From Fastidiosipila sanguinis (GTDB taxonomy: Bacteria; Bacillota; Clostridia; Saccharofermentanales; Fastidiosipilaceae), in assembly GCF_002998295.1 (NCBI RefSeq), contig NZ_CP027226.1:372001-436000 (forward strand): a stretch of DNA of 64,000 nucleotides, read 5' to 3'. A program made the position numbers and the translations under genes. Below the pieces are notes generated by a model. The model was not told the origin of the DNA and did no database searches. It was given only the letters and a program-made list of their open reading frames with translations. This document shows positions 1 to 8,360 of the stretch, in pieces (within the stretch, counting starts at the first letter, position 1; each line of letters opens with the position of its first letter).

Positions 1-64
1 TTAAACAAACTTCAACAATTATGTTTCCTAATTAAAATTTGTTTATTGCAAAGGAGATTGCGTT

Positions 65-1657
65 TTGTATAAGAGAGATGTTTCAGATGATAATATTCTT
101 AATTTAAATGAATATATTGAGAAATTAAAAGAAAATGAGATTGGTGTGGATTTTGTTCCAGCACCATCATTACAAGAAAAATCGGAAAATATTGAGATTG
201 CTTATGTTACCTATGATTCAAGAGAGATTGTGGAAAACAGTTTATTTATTTGTAAAGGTAATAACTTTAAGGTGGAATACCTTGAACAAGCAAAAGCAAA
301 AGGTGCTGTTGCGTACTTAGCAGACAAAGACTACGGAGTAGATTTGCCTCTAATTAAGGTTGATAATTTGCGTAGAAGTATTGCAGTTTGCGTATCAACT
401 TATTTTTCTAATCCAGAGAAAAAATTGAATTTCATTGGCGTAACAGGAACAAAAGGTAAAAGTACTACAGTTAGTTTGATTTTTGAAATGCTTAAAGCTC
501 AAGCGGAGGCTGAGGGGAAAGTTAAACCAGGTTTGATTTCTAGTTTAGGCAATTTTGATGGTGTAAACCATTTCGATTCTAATCTTACGACTCCAGAGCC
601 TATGGAAATGTTTTATTTGTTGTACCGTGCCGTGCAAAATAATGTGAAGAATATGGTAATTGAAGTTTCATCTCAAGCTCTTAAATACGACAGAGTATAT
701 GGAATGCACTTTGAGATAGGAGTGTTTACAAATATAGCTCCTGATCATATTTCTGACGTAGAACATCCTAACTTTGAAGATTATTTACAATCTAAATTGA
801 AATTGTTAGAACGCAGTGATATTGCAGTTCTTAATGAATCCAGTGATTATTTAGACGAGCAAAGAGAAGCTGCTAGAAATGCTCAGGAAATATTTGAAAT
901 TGCTACAGAGCTAAATGAAAAAACAAAAAGTAATGCTAGTGATTTCGAAGTGTACATAAGAGATATTGAATTAGAGCAAATAGGTATGGATTTCACAGCA
1001 ATACTTAAAAATAGCAATAGAGAATTTAGATTAAATACAAAGTTAGAGGGAATATTTAATTTAGAGAATATTGCGCAAGCTCTTGTTGTTGCAGAACTAA
1101 TGAATGTTGATGAGAGTTCAATAAAAAAAGGACTCGCACTTGTTCAGATGCGAGACAGAACTATAGATGTAAAAAGTGAAAATGATAATGATAATGTTAT
1201 TTTCCACATTGATGCAGCACATAATGGAATAAGCTTCGAAGCAGTCTTTGATCATATTAAGCACAAATATCCAGAATATAAGAGAGTTGCTGTCTTTGGG
1301 ACTGTTGGAAATAAGGCTGAAAACCGTCGCGAAGGTATGGCACTTGCATGTAATGGAAGAGTAGATGAAGTTTATATAACTAGAGATGATAATGACTTTG
1401 AAAGTCTAGATAATATTTTTGATGAAATAGTAATCCATCTTGATCCAGATTTACCAGTTACAAGAATTGACGAGAGAACTGAAGCGATACAATCAGCCTT
1501 TAACAACGCAATGAAATTATGGGAGAATAAAGGAATTAAGTCATGTATTATTTTATTAGGTAAAGGTTCTGAGAATTATATGAAAATAAATGGTGTGAAG
1601 CTACCTTATGAAGGGGACGAGTTTTACGCAAGAAAAGCTATAGAGAATTATAAATAA
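65..1657 (+). CDS. murE: MurE-type UDP-MurNAc-tripeptide synthetase
   Basis: Cytoplasmic Mur ligase that adds the third amino acid to UDP-MurNAc-dipeptide using ATP. The protein has 530 residues, close to the usual MurE length. An N-terminal MurE-type uridine-nucleotide domain precedes the ATP loop GTKGKSTT at about 128-135. The central-domain signature TTPEP and the catalytic-domain stretch HIDAAHNGIS follow. The start is TTG with AAGGAG 8 bases upstream. The position that reads DNPR in meso-diaminopimelate-adding MurE here reads DDNDF (about residue 440), so meso-DAP is unlikely to be the substrate. L-Lys or another amino acid is possible. The family is clear; the amino acid added is inferred. 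Confidence 0.85.
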   Translation: MYKRDVSDDNILNLNEYIEKLKENEIGVDFVPAPSLQEKSENIEIAYVTYDSREIVENSLFICKGNNFKVEYLEQAKAKGAVAYLADKDYGVDLPLIKVDNLRRSIAVCVSTYFSNPEKKLNFIGVTGTKGKSTTVSLIFEMLKAQAEAEGKVKPGLISSLGNFDGVNHFDSNLTTPEPMEMFYLLYRAVQNNVKNMVIEVSSQALKYDRVYGMHFEIGVFTNIAPDHISDVEHPNFEDYLQSKLKLLERSDIAVLNESSDYLDEQREAARNAQEIFEIATELNEKTKSNASDFEVYIRDIELEQIGMDFTAILKNSNREFRLNTKLEGIFNLENIAQALVVAELMNVDESSIKKGLALVQMRDRTIDVKSENDNDNVIFHIDAAHNGISFEAVFDHIKHKYPEYKRVAVFGTVGNKAENRREGMALACNGRVDEVYITRDDNDFESLDNIFDEIVIHLDPDLPVTRIDERTEAIQSAFNNAMKLWENKGIKSCIILLGKGSENYMKINGVKLPYEGDEFYARKAIENYK

Positions 1658-1771
1658 AATATAAATGACAAGGCTTAAAGTACTCAGAAATAGTAAATTC
1701 TAAGTTAATTCATAGTTTAGAACCTGAATAATTAGTATAATAAAATCCTAGAATATATTGAGGTAAGAAAA

Positions 1772-2710
1772 TTGCAGGGGACAGATGAGGGAAAAGAAAT
1801 TGAGAATAATGATTTAGTGTCAATTATAGTGCCAGTTTATAAGACTGCTGAATTTTTGCCACGTTGTATTGAGTCATTACTTGATCAGGATTATGAGAAC
1901 ATTGAGATTCTTATGATAAATGATGGTTCGCCAGATAATTCTGCTGAGATTATAGAGGAGTATAGAGAAGCAAATCCTGCTAAGATAGTTTTGATAAATA
2001 AAGAAAATCAGGGTGCAGGTGAGGCAAGAAACACAGGTATTGATAAAGCCAAAGGTAAGTGGTTGTGCTTTGTAGACTCAGATGATTATGTTGAAAGAGA
2101 TTATGTCAGTGCTATGCTAAGGGCTGCACTAGATATGAATGCAGATATAGCAGTTAGTAATTTGTTCTTAGAAAAAGAGAATGGTAGGAAAATTGTTTTT
2201 CCTTTAATGTTTGTTAAGCCTGTAACTAGTGGAGATAAGGCTGCGAAGAGATCTTTGAATTTACTATCTGTACCAAATTTTGCTTGGAATAAACTTTACA
2301 AAAAAGAGTTATTAGATTCTATTAACTTCAAATTTCCAAGTATTTATTTTGAAGATGTTGCTGTAGCAGCGAAGGTTCTGAGTGAATCTGATAGAGTAGC
2401 CTTTACAAATAGACCGCTTTATCATTATATTCAAAGAGGTTCAGGTCAAGTTGGAACCTTCAATGAGAAGAAGTTACGAGAGGCTCTCGAAGCAATTGCT
2501 ATGGTTGGAGAGTTTTTAAATGAATCAGGAAAAATGGATGAATGGTTTAGGGCCTGGAAGCAGATGCTATTGCATGTTAGAGTACAGTTTACTACACAAG
2601 TTATGGTCCAAATGAAGGATAAAACTTTTGCAGAAAAGTCCAAACTTTTGAAAGAGCTTAATGAAGAACTTCAAGATATTGACAGAAAGTATAGATATGA
2701 GAGTAATTAA
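1772..2710 (+). CDS. Glycosyltransferase family 2
   Basis: Cytoplasmic GT-A fold glycosyltransferase of 312 residues. The N-terminal third carries the family signature VSIIVPVYKT, then NDGSPDNS for nucleotide binding and DSDDY as the metal-binding DXD-type motif. No membrane segment is seen, so it probably acts at the inner face of the membrane on a lipid-linked glycan. The start is TTG with a weak GAGG upstream. It is followed after 3 bases by a second, membrane-bound GT2, so the two are likely co-transcribed. Sugar and acceptor cannot be read from the sequence. Confidence 0.85.
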   Translation: MQGTDEGKEIENNDLVSIIVPVYKTAEFLPRCIESLLDQDYENIEILMINDGSPDNSAEIIEEYREANPAKIVLINKENQGAGEARNTGIDKAKGKWLCFVDSDDYVERDYVSAMLRAALDMNADIAVSNLFLEKENGRKIVFPLMFVKPVTSGDKAAKRSLNLLSVPNFAWNKLYKKELLDSINFKFPSIYFEDVAVAAKVLSESDRVAFTNRPLYHYIQRGSGQVGTFNEKKLREALEAIAMVGEFLNESGKMDEWFRAWKQMLLHVRVQFTTQVMVQMKDKTFAEKSKLLKELNEELQDIDRKYRYESN

Positions 2711-2713
2711 TAT

Positions 2714-4000
2714 ATGGGTTGGGAAAATTTAACTTTATTTACAAAAATCTTAATGGTTATACTAATATCTGGTAATATTTTTGGATTGATTTTCACTTTA
2801 TACCAGGTGTATATATCATTACCAATTTTTAAAAAATACAAAAATCTTACCGGACCCGAGAAGCCTTACAATAAATTTGCTATTGTTATTAGTGCTCATG
2901 ATGAAGAAAAAGTAATTAAAAACTTATTGGATTCTTTGAACACTCAAAATTATCCAAAAGATAAATTTGATATATTTTTGATTGCAGATAACTGTACAGA
3001 TAATACAGCTAAAATAGCAGCTGAACTTGGGGCAAATGTTTATGAACGCTTAGATCCAGAGCATAAGTCAAAAGGTTACGCCCTAAACTGGTTCTTTGAC
3101 CAGTTTATAAAAAAATATAATCATTCTGACTATGACTTAATTACTATTATTGATTCTGATAATGTTATGGATGAAAACTATCTTCTGGAAATGAATAAAC
3201 GTTATAACTATGGAGATAGGGTGATTATAGGATACAGAATTGGAAAAAACCCTTCAGCTACAATATGGTCAAATGCCAATAGTTTGTTTTGGATTATGCA
3301 AAAACGTGGAGTAGATCACCCTCGTTACATGTCAGGTAGAAGTTTAACGTCAGTGGGTGGTACCGGTTTTGCTTTTGCATATGACATTATTGATAAGCAA
3401 GGTTGGAAAACTCAAAGTCTGACTGAGGATCTAGAGTTCACAATGGATGTTAACCTAAAAGGTGAAACTATTACATATTCTCGCGAAGCAAAATTTTATG
3501 ATGAGCAACCGGAAGATATGATCAGTACAATCAAACAAAGATGGAGATGGTCTTATGGTTTGAGAGAGTTACTAGAACAGAAATCTAGACCATTATTAAA
3601 GTCAGTATTTTTTGGACGTACAGAAAATCTAGACTCTTTCATGTTCTCGATAATGTATGTAGTATTATTAGTGTCACCTGTACTATGGGTTCTAAGTATG
3701 ATTTTAATAGGGATAACTCTAGGTTTAGGTGCAATGCTCAAATCAGTTTTAATTAGTGCACTTATAGGTGAAATAGTATTAAGTTTATTTATATATATTT
3801 TGACAGTAGTTGAGGACCAACACTGGGAAGGTCAGTGGAAAGGTATTCTATTTTATCCAATATACTTATTGATAATTAGCTTGACTATATTCATGGCTTT
3901 GGGCAAAAAACCTGGGTGGAAAAAGATTGATCACTCTGACCAAAGTACTATTAGTGATATGAATGTAAATAAAAACAAACATAAAAAAGATAGTAAATAA
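2714..4000 (+). CDS. Membrane glycosyltransferase family 2 (BcsA/NodC-like)
   Basis: Processive-type GT2 of 428 residues. One N-terminal membrane segment (about 10-30) is followed by a GT-A domain with ISAHDEE, ADNCTDNT, the DSDN metal motif, TEDLEF and the QRWRWSYG (QxxRW) motif. At least two membrane segments follow near 305-400. The QxxRW motif is the hallmark of polysaccharide synthases such as cellulose, hyaluronan and poly-GlcNAc synthases. It starts 3 bases after the previous glycosyltransferase. It probably makes or extends an envelope polysaccharide or glycolipid; the product is unknown. Confidence 0.85.
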   Translation: MGWENLTLFTKILMVILISGNIFGLIFTLYQVYISLPIFKKYKNLTGPEKPYNKFAIVISAHDEEKVIKNLLDSLNTQNYPKDKFDIFLIADNCTDNTAKIAAELGANVYERLDPEHKSKGYALNWFFDQFIKKYNHSDYDLITIIDSDNVMDENYLLEMNKRYNYGDRVIIGYRIGKNPSATIWSNANSLFWIMQKRGVDHPRYMSGRSLTSVGGTGFAFAYDIIDKQGWKTQSLTEDLEFTMDVNLKGETITYSREAKFYDEQPEDMISTIKQRWRWSYGLRELLEQKSRPLLKSVFFGRTENLDSFMFSIMYVVLLVSPVLWVLSMILIGITLGLGAMLKSVLISALIGEIVLSLFIYILTVVEDQHWEGQWKGILFYPIYLLIISLTIFMALGKKPGWKKIDHSDQSTISDMNVNKNKHKKDSK

Positions 4001-4059
4001 AAGAAAGATAGTAGTTAATATAAAAAAGATAAAAAACTAATATTAAAATTACAAAATAC

Positions 4060-4088
4060 TTTACAAATTTATTATATTGCTATTTAAT
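4060..4088 (+). promoter_or_regulatory. Candidate promoter for the flavodoxin gene
   Basis: TTTACA at 4060-4065 and TTTAAT at 4083-4088 are separated by 17 bases, about 50 bases before the flavodoxin start. This is a reasonable vegetative promoter match. Confidence 0.45.
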
Positions 4089-4140
4089 ACCATTTATCAT
4101 ACGTGTATATATTCGATGGAGATAAAAGGAGTTTTAAAAT

Positions 4141-4584
4141 ATGAGTAGCATTGCCGTTATTTATTATAGTGCAAGTGGGAATACAGCAGCTATGGCTGAG
4201 GCTGTAGTAGAAGGTGTTGAAAGTATGGGAGCAGAAGCTGAGATTTTTGAAGTTTCTGAATTTCTAATAGATGACTTGGAAAATTATGATGCTTTTGCTT
4301 TTGGCTGTCCCGCTTCAGGTGATGAAGAACTAGAGGAATTTGAATTTGAACCATTTTTCTCAAATGCTATTGAAATTATAGGTGATAGACCAGTTGCTAT
4401 TTTTGGCTCATATTCAAGTGGCGATGGTGCCTGGATGAGAAAATGGGAAGACGTCTGTGATGATATGAACTTAAATTTAGTAGCTTCGGGAGTTATAGCA
4501 GAAGATTATCCTGATAGTGATGCAATTGAAGCATGTCAGGAGCTTGGGGAAATTTTAGTAGAGAATCTCAATGAGTTTTATTAG
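4141..4584 (+). CDS. Flavodoxin
   Basis: Small FMN-binding electron carrier of 147 residues. The phosphate-binding loop at the N-terminus reads YYSASGNTAAMAEA, a variant of the usual SGTGNTE. The FGCPASGDEELE loop around residues 60-70 and the FGSYSSGDGAWM loop around 95-105 are the typical FMN ring contacts of short-chain flavodoxins. The sequence is very acidic, as in this family. AAGGAG precedes the ATG. It has its own candidate promoter and sits between the glycosyltransferases and the LCP gene without an obvious pathway link. Confidence 0.9.
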   Translation: MSSIAVIYYSASGNTAAMAEAVVEGVESMGAEAEIFEVSEFLIDDLENYDAFAFGCPASGDEELEEFEFEPFFSNAIEIIGDRPVAIFGSYSSGDGAWMRKWEDVCDDMNLNLVASGVIAEDYPDSDAIEACQELGEILVENLNEFY

Positions 4585-4619
4585 TTTAAAGTTTTCTCAG
4601 ATAGGGTAATTGAATTTTT

Positions 4620-6200
4620 ATGAGTAATGATGTAAGAAAGTCTAAAATTGAACATGAATCTGGAATCAGGTACAGTAAATTAAACGAAACAACTAAAGAG
4701 ACAGCTGAAGCAAATATGCTTGAAGATGACAAAAAGAAGACGACGTTATTTGAAAAATTTAGACGTTTAAGTACTTCTAAGAAGACAGGAATTATAAGTA
4801 TAACTATCCTATTAGCTGTGATACTGCTGATAGTTGCTTTTGTTTTTTCTAAGATTTCAAGAATAAATTTTGTTAATAAGAGTGACTTTACAAGAAGTTC
4901 AGCCTCATCAGATGAACACGGTGTGCTAGCGCTTGATAAAGATAAAAACTCCGGTAAGGATATAGATCAGGACGCTATCAAAAAGATAAATTCTAAGTTA
5001 GCTAAAAACTTACCAAGTGACATTATATTTGATGAGAATATTTTAAATGTGTTATTAATAGGTGTTGACTCTAGAGAAGCTGAAGAACAGTCATTATCTG
5101 ACTCTATGATACTTGCATCAATAGACTTAAAACACAATAAAATTCATCTTAATTCATTACTAAGAGATACTTATGTTTATATTCCAAACTATGGATATAG
5201 TAAGTTAAATTCAGCTAATGCTTTGGGTGGTCCACCGTTATTAATGGAGACTATAGAGTATAACTACAGAGTTGCAGTTAGCCATTTCGCCCTAGTAGAT
5301 ATGTTCTCTCTGGAAGAGATAATTGATACAATTGGTGGAGTTGAGATTGATGTTAAGTCTTATGAAATCCCTGCAATTAATGAAGCTTTGTCATATTATA
5401 ATACATTGATTAATGAGCCTAGAAACTCCGGACTTCTAAAATATCCAGGTAAGCAAAAGTTGAGTGGTAAGCAAGCTTTAAACTATGGAAGAATTAGAAG
5501 TGTAGGTAACTCAGATTATGAGCGAACCGAGAGACAGAGAAGGATACTTAAATCAATTTTTGATGGTGCCAAAAATGCTAATATTGCACAGATCAATGAA
5601 ATGGTCGATAAAGTTTTCCCACTTGTAACAACTAATTTAGGTATTAATGAAATATTCAATTTACTACAGAATGTACAGGGAATCCTAAAAGCAAAAATGA
5701 TTTCAGGACAAGTTCCAATTCTTGGAACTTTTGAAGAAACTTATATTCAGGGAATGGCTTGTCTTGTACCTGATCTTGTTTCAAATATTAAACATTTAGC
5801 TAAGACTGTTTATGGAATGAGTGATGCTAAAATAGATAGCTTATTTGGTGGTTCTAAAGATTACGATGAAACAGAAATAACAACAGAAGCTGCAGATAAT
5901 ACATATGAAGAAACAGATGTTATACCTAGTAGTTCTGATGATTACATTGATGAACCTGAGATAACAGAACCACCTAGAACAACATATAGCTCCAGACAAG
6001 GAAGCGTTACAGAATCTAGCAAGGTTGAAACTAGCCAAAAAACTAGCAAGGCACCAACCAGTCAACCAACGAATCCGCCAACCAATCCTCCAACAACTAG
6101 TAGCACTGTAAACACAGAGACCGAAAATACTCCAGCTCCTACCGAAGACCCAGGTGTTGATGAGAGTGAGGATGATTACTCAGGAGAGGAAGAAGATTAG
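4620..6200 (+). CDS. LytR-CpsA-Psr (LCP) family wall-polymer ligase
   Basis: Membrane-anchored enzyme of the family that moves undecaprenyl-linked teichoic acids or capsule onto peptidoglycan. The 526 residues comprise a charged cytoplasmic N-terminus, one membrane segment (about 60-84), an extracellular LCP domain (about 140-385) and a long Ser/Thr/Pro/Glu-rich tail from about 415. Family signatures seen are LLIGVDSRE, SDSMILASID, SLLRDTYVYIP, YGYSKLNSANALGG and GRIRS..DYERTERQR, which include the conserved Asp and Arg residues that hold the lipid pyrophosphate. The ribosome site is weak. The tail is low-complexity and probably spans the wall. The substrate polymer is unknown. Confidence 0.9.
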   Translation: MSNDVRKSKIEHESGIRYSKLNETTKETAEANMLEDDKKKTTLFEKFRRLSTSKKTGIISITILLAVILLIVAFVFSKISRINFVNKSDFTRSSASSDEHGVLALDKDKNSGKDIDQDAIKKINSKLAKNLPSDIIFDENILNVLLIGVDSREAEEQSLSDSMILASIDLKHNKIHLNSLLRDTYVYIPNYGYSKLNSANALGGPPLLMETIEYNYRVAVSHFALVDMFSLEEIIDTIGGVEIDVKSYEIPAINEALSYYNTLINEPRNSGLLKYPGKQKLSGKQALNYGRIRSVGNSDYERTERQRRILKSIFDGAKNANIAQINEMVDKVFPLVTTNLGINEIFNLLQNVQGILKAKMISGQVPILGTFEETYIQGMACLVPDLVSNIKHLAKTVYGMSDAKIDSLFGGSKDYDETEITTEAADNTYEETDVIPSSSDDYIDEPEITEPPRTTYSSRQGSVTESSKVETSQKTSKAPTSQPTNPPTNPPTTSSTVNTETENTPAPTEDPGVDESEDDYSGEEED

Positions 6201-6225
6201 TATTTCATTTATTAAAGGTGATTAA

Positions 6226-8217
6226 ATGCACGATAAACATATAGAGTTTAATGTTAATAAAATTTTTCAAAAGATTTTATTTGTACTTATGTTTATCGTG
6301 CTATTTTTTTCAGTAATAGTAAGAACAGAATTGAAAGCTGATGCCGAGAATAAGAAAAATGAGATTACGATTTCATCTACTTTAAATCACATTAATATTT
6401 TGAGAGATGGTCGTGTGGAAGCTGTTTTGCAAATTGATCTTAAAGCGAAAAAAATTGTTGATGTTGCAAATCTTTCAATACCTTATCAAAAAAATCAGTC
6501 AGTTACTATAAATGATATAAGATTGGCAGAAGTTAATAATAGTTCTCCAGCGCTCGAGTATATTAAAGCGACTCAAGTTAGTGAGTTGCAGAAAAACCAA
6601 ATAAATTCATATACCAGCTCAGACCTGGGTGATAAAATTAGCATTAAGTTAAAAACATCTATACCTGAATCAACAGCTAAAAGGGTAAGGATTTCTTATA
6701 CAATTAATTCCGCAAGCCAAAGGTTTAATGATGCTGCACTGACGGAACTGACTTTGTTTGATGAAAATAGAGAAATTACAACAAATGGTTATGCTTTAAT
6801 CGTAAGTTTTGATTCTATTATTTTCCCGGAAGAAATAAATAAATATAATCTATATGAACATAATAGCTTAGATGGCTTGGATAAATTGCTTCGACCTACT
6901 TTTGGTTCAGAAATATTAGATATTTTTAAACTGGACAAGAGTGAAATTATTAATATACCTTCTGATGCTTATATTAGTTTCTCTAGTTTTATTCCAGAAA
7001 ATACAAGGGTTGACGTGCGTTTGCTTTATCCTAGTGATTGGTTAGCAAAAGCGAAAATAAATGCTACTGAAAATCACAATTCGAGTGCGCTTGAGAGAAT
7101 TAAAAGTGAAGAAAGTACCTATGCTTGGAAGCAAATTCAGAAATATAGATATCAAGTAGTTAGCAGATATATTGTAGGGATTATGCTCATTTTAGCATTG
7201 GTATATTTTATTAGTGTATTAATGAAAAAGTACATTGATAGCTATAGAGATACACCAAGTATTAAGTTTAGTATGACAGATGATATTTCAGCTGCTGGTT
7301 TATCATTTTTAAATAATAGAAAAGTTGATAGTTACTTGATATGGACAGCAATTTATACTCTTGTAAATAAAGGATTCTTAACTTTAAATAAAGAAAGATT
7401 ATATAGAAAGGAAGAACAGTTACTTCCTGATGAAAATCAGCTTCATTATTACGAGAGAATGTTTTTGCATTGGATTTGGAATTTAATGGATGGTCATGAT
7501 TCAATTTCAATTGAAAAATTAACATATACTATTCAAAATAACTTAACTAAGAATATGGAAAAACTAACAAGCTTTCAAAAAGCTTTAGAACTTTACTGTA
7601 TTGAAAATGGTTATTTACTAGCAGAGAGTAAGATAAAAACAAAAAAGACTCATTTAGTAGTTGCATTGGTTTATATATTTTCAGCAATAATAATTTCAAT
7701 TGTATCTAATTTCTTTGTGCCTACTTGGTTATTAGTACCAGGAGGAATATTCCTACTTATGGCTCTAAAACAAAATCGCTATACAGATTTAGGGAACCAA
7801 ATTTTAAGTGAAGCAGCTAGCTATAAGAAATACCTGAGAAATGTTGATAGATATAATAAGTCTGTTTACTCTAAAGAAAAGTTTGCTGAAGATTTTATTT
7901 ATAGTATTGCTTTGCAGTGTAACGATAGATATTTGCAGTCATTAAAATATTTAGTGCCTATGAGTACTGTGGTTCAAAATAGATATTTATCAAGCTTAGG
8001 TTTTAATGAAATTGAAACCAATGTTTATAAAGAAATTTCTAAACAAAAGCATGACTTACCAGTGAAGAAACAAAAAGAAATATACAATGATATTTCTGAC
8101 CTTGTAGAAAAAAGACTTTTAGATATTCAACATATATTGTCTAAGTTAGAATTGCACAGAGTTTTGCCGAAAAACGTTGAAATTGAACAGGAAAGCAACG
8201 ATAATTTGCGAAAATAA
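6226..8217 (+). CDS. DUF2207-type membrane protein
   Basis: Protein of 663 residues with a signal peptide (hydrophobic stretch about 18-35, then Ala-rich cleavage region). An extracellular beta-rich domain (about 45-290) follows, then a membrane segment near 310-330, a cytoplasmic region with ISAAGLSFLNNRKVDS and a winged-helix-like stretch, and a second hydrophobic hairpin near 470-510. This order matches DUF2207 membrane proteins of Gram-positive bacteria, whose function is unknown. AAAGGTGATT precedes the ATG, and the gene follows the LCP gene by 25 bases, so it is probably in the same operon. Confidence 0.7.
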   Translation: MHDKHIEFNVNKIFQKILFVLMFIVLFFSVIVRTELKADAENKKNEITISSTLNHINILRDGRVEAVLQIDLKAKKIVDVANLSIPYQKNQSVTINDIRLAEVNNSSPALEYIKATQVSELQKNQINSYTSSDLGDKISIKLKTSIPESTAKRVRISYTINSASQRFNDAALTELTLFDENREITTNGYALIVSFDSIIFPEEINKYNLYEHNSLDGLDKLLRPTFGSEILDIFKLDKSEIINIPSDAYISFSSFIPENTRVDVRLLYPSDWLAKAKINATENHNSSALERIKSEESTYAWKQIQKYRYQVVSRYIVGIMLILALVYFISVLMKKYIDSYRDTPSIKFSMTDDISAAGLSFLNNRKVDSYLIWTAIYTLVNKGFLTLNKERLYRKEEQLLPDENQLHYYERMFLHWIWNLMDGHDSISIEKLTYTIQNNLTKNMEKLTSFQKALELYCIENGYLLAESKIKTKKTHLVVALVYIFSAIIISIVSNFFVPTWLLVPGGIFLLMALKQNRYTDLGNQILSEAASYKKYLRNVDRYNKSVYSKEKFAEDFIYSIALQCNDRYLQSLKYLVPMSTVVQNRYLSSLGFNEIETNVYKEISKQKHDLPVKKQKEIYNDISDLVEKRLLDIQHILSKLELHRVLPKNVEIEQESNDNLRK

Positions 8218-8227
8218 AGATGCAAAT

Positions 8228-8255
8228 AAAGTTGTAAATAAAATTTACAAACTTT
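8228..8255. terminator. Possible stem-loop after the DUF2207 gene
   Basis: AAAGTTGTAAAT and ATTTACAAACTTT form an AT-rich hairpin just after the stop codon. There is no clean T-run, so termination is uncertain. Confidence 0.3.
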
Positions 8256-8295
8256 ATGAACAAAGCAATGTTTTCATGTAGCATAAATTTTCATG

Positions 8296-8304
8296 TGCTA
8301 TAAT
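8296..8304 (+). promoter_or_regulatory. Extended -10 promoter candidate
   Basis: TGCTATAAT is a consensus extended -10 box, 56 bases before the next start codon. No good -35 box is seen. Confidence 0.4.
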
Positions 8305-8360
8305 TACATGAGTTATTAAATAAGATTGATTTAAATGATAAGAGATTATTGGAGGTAATT

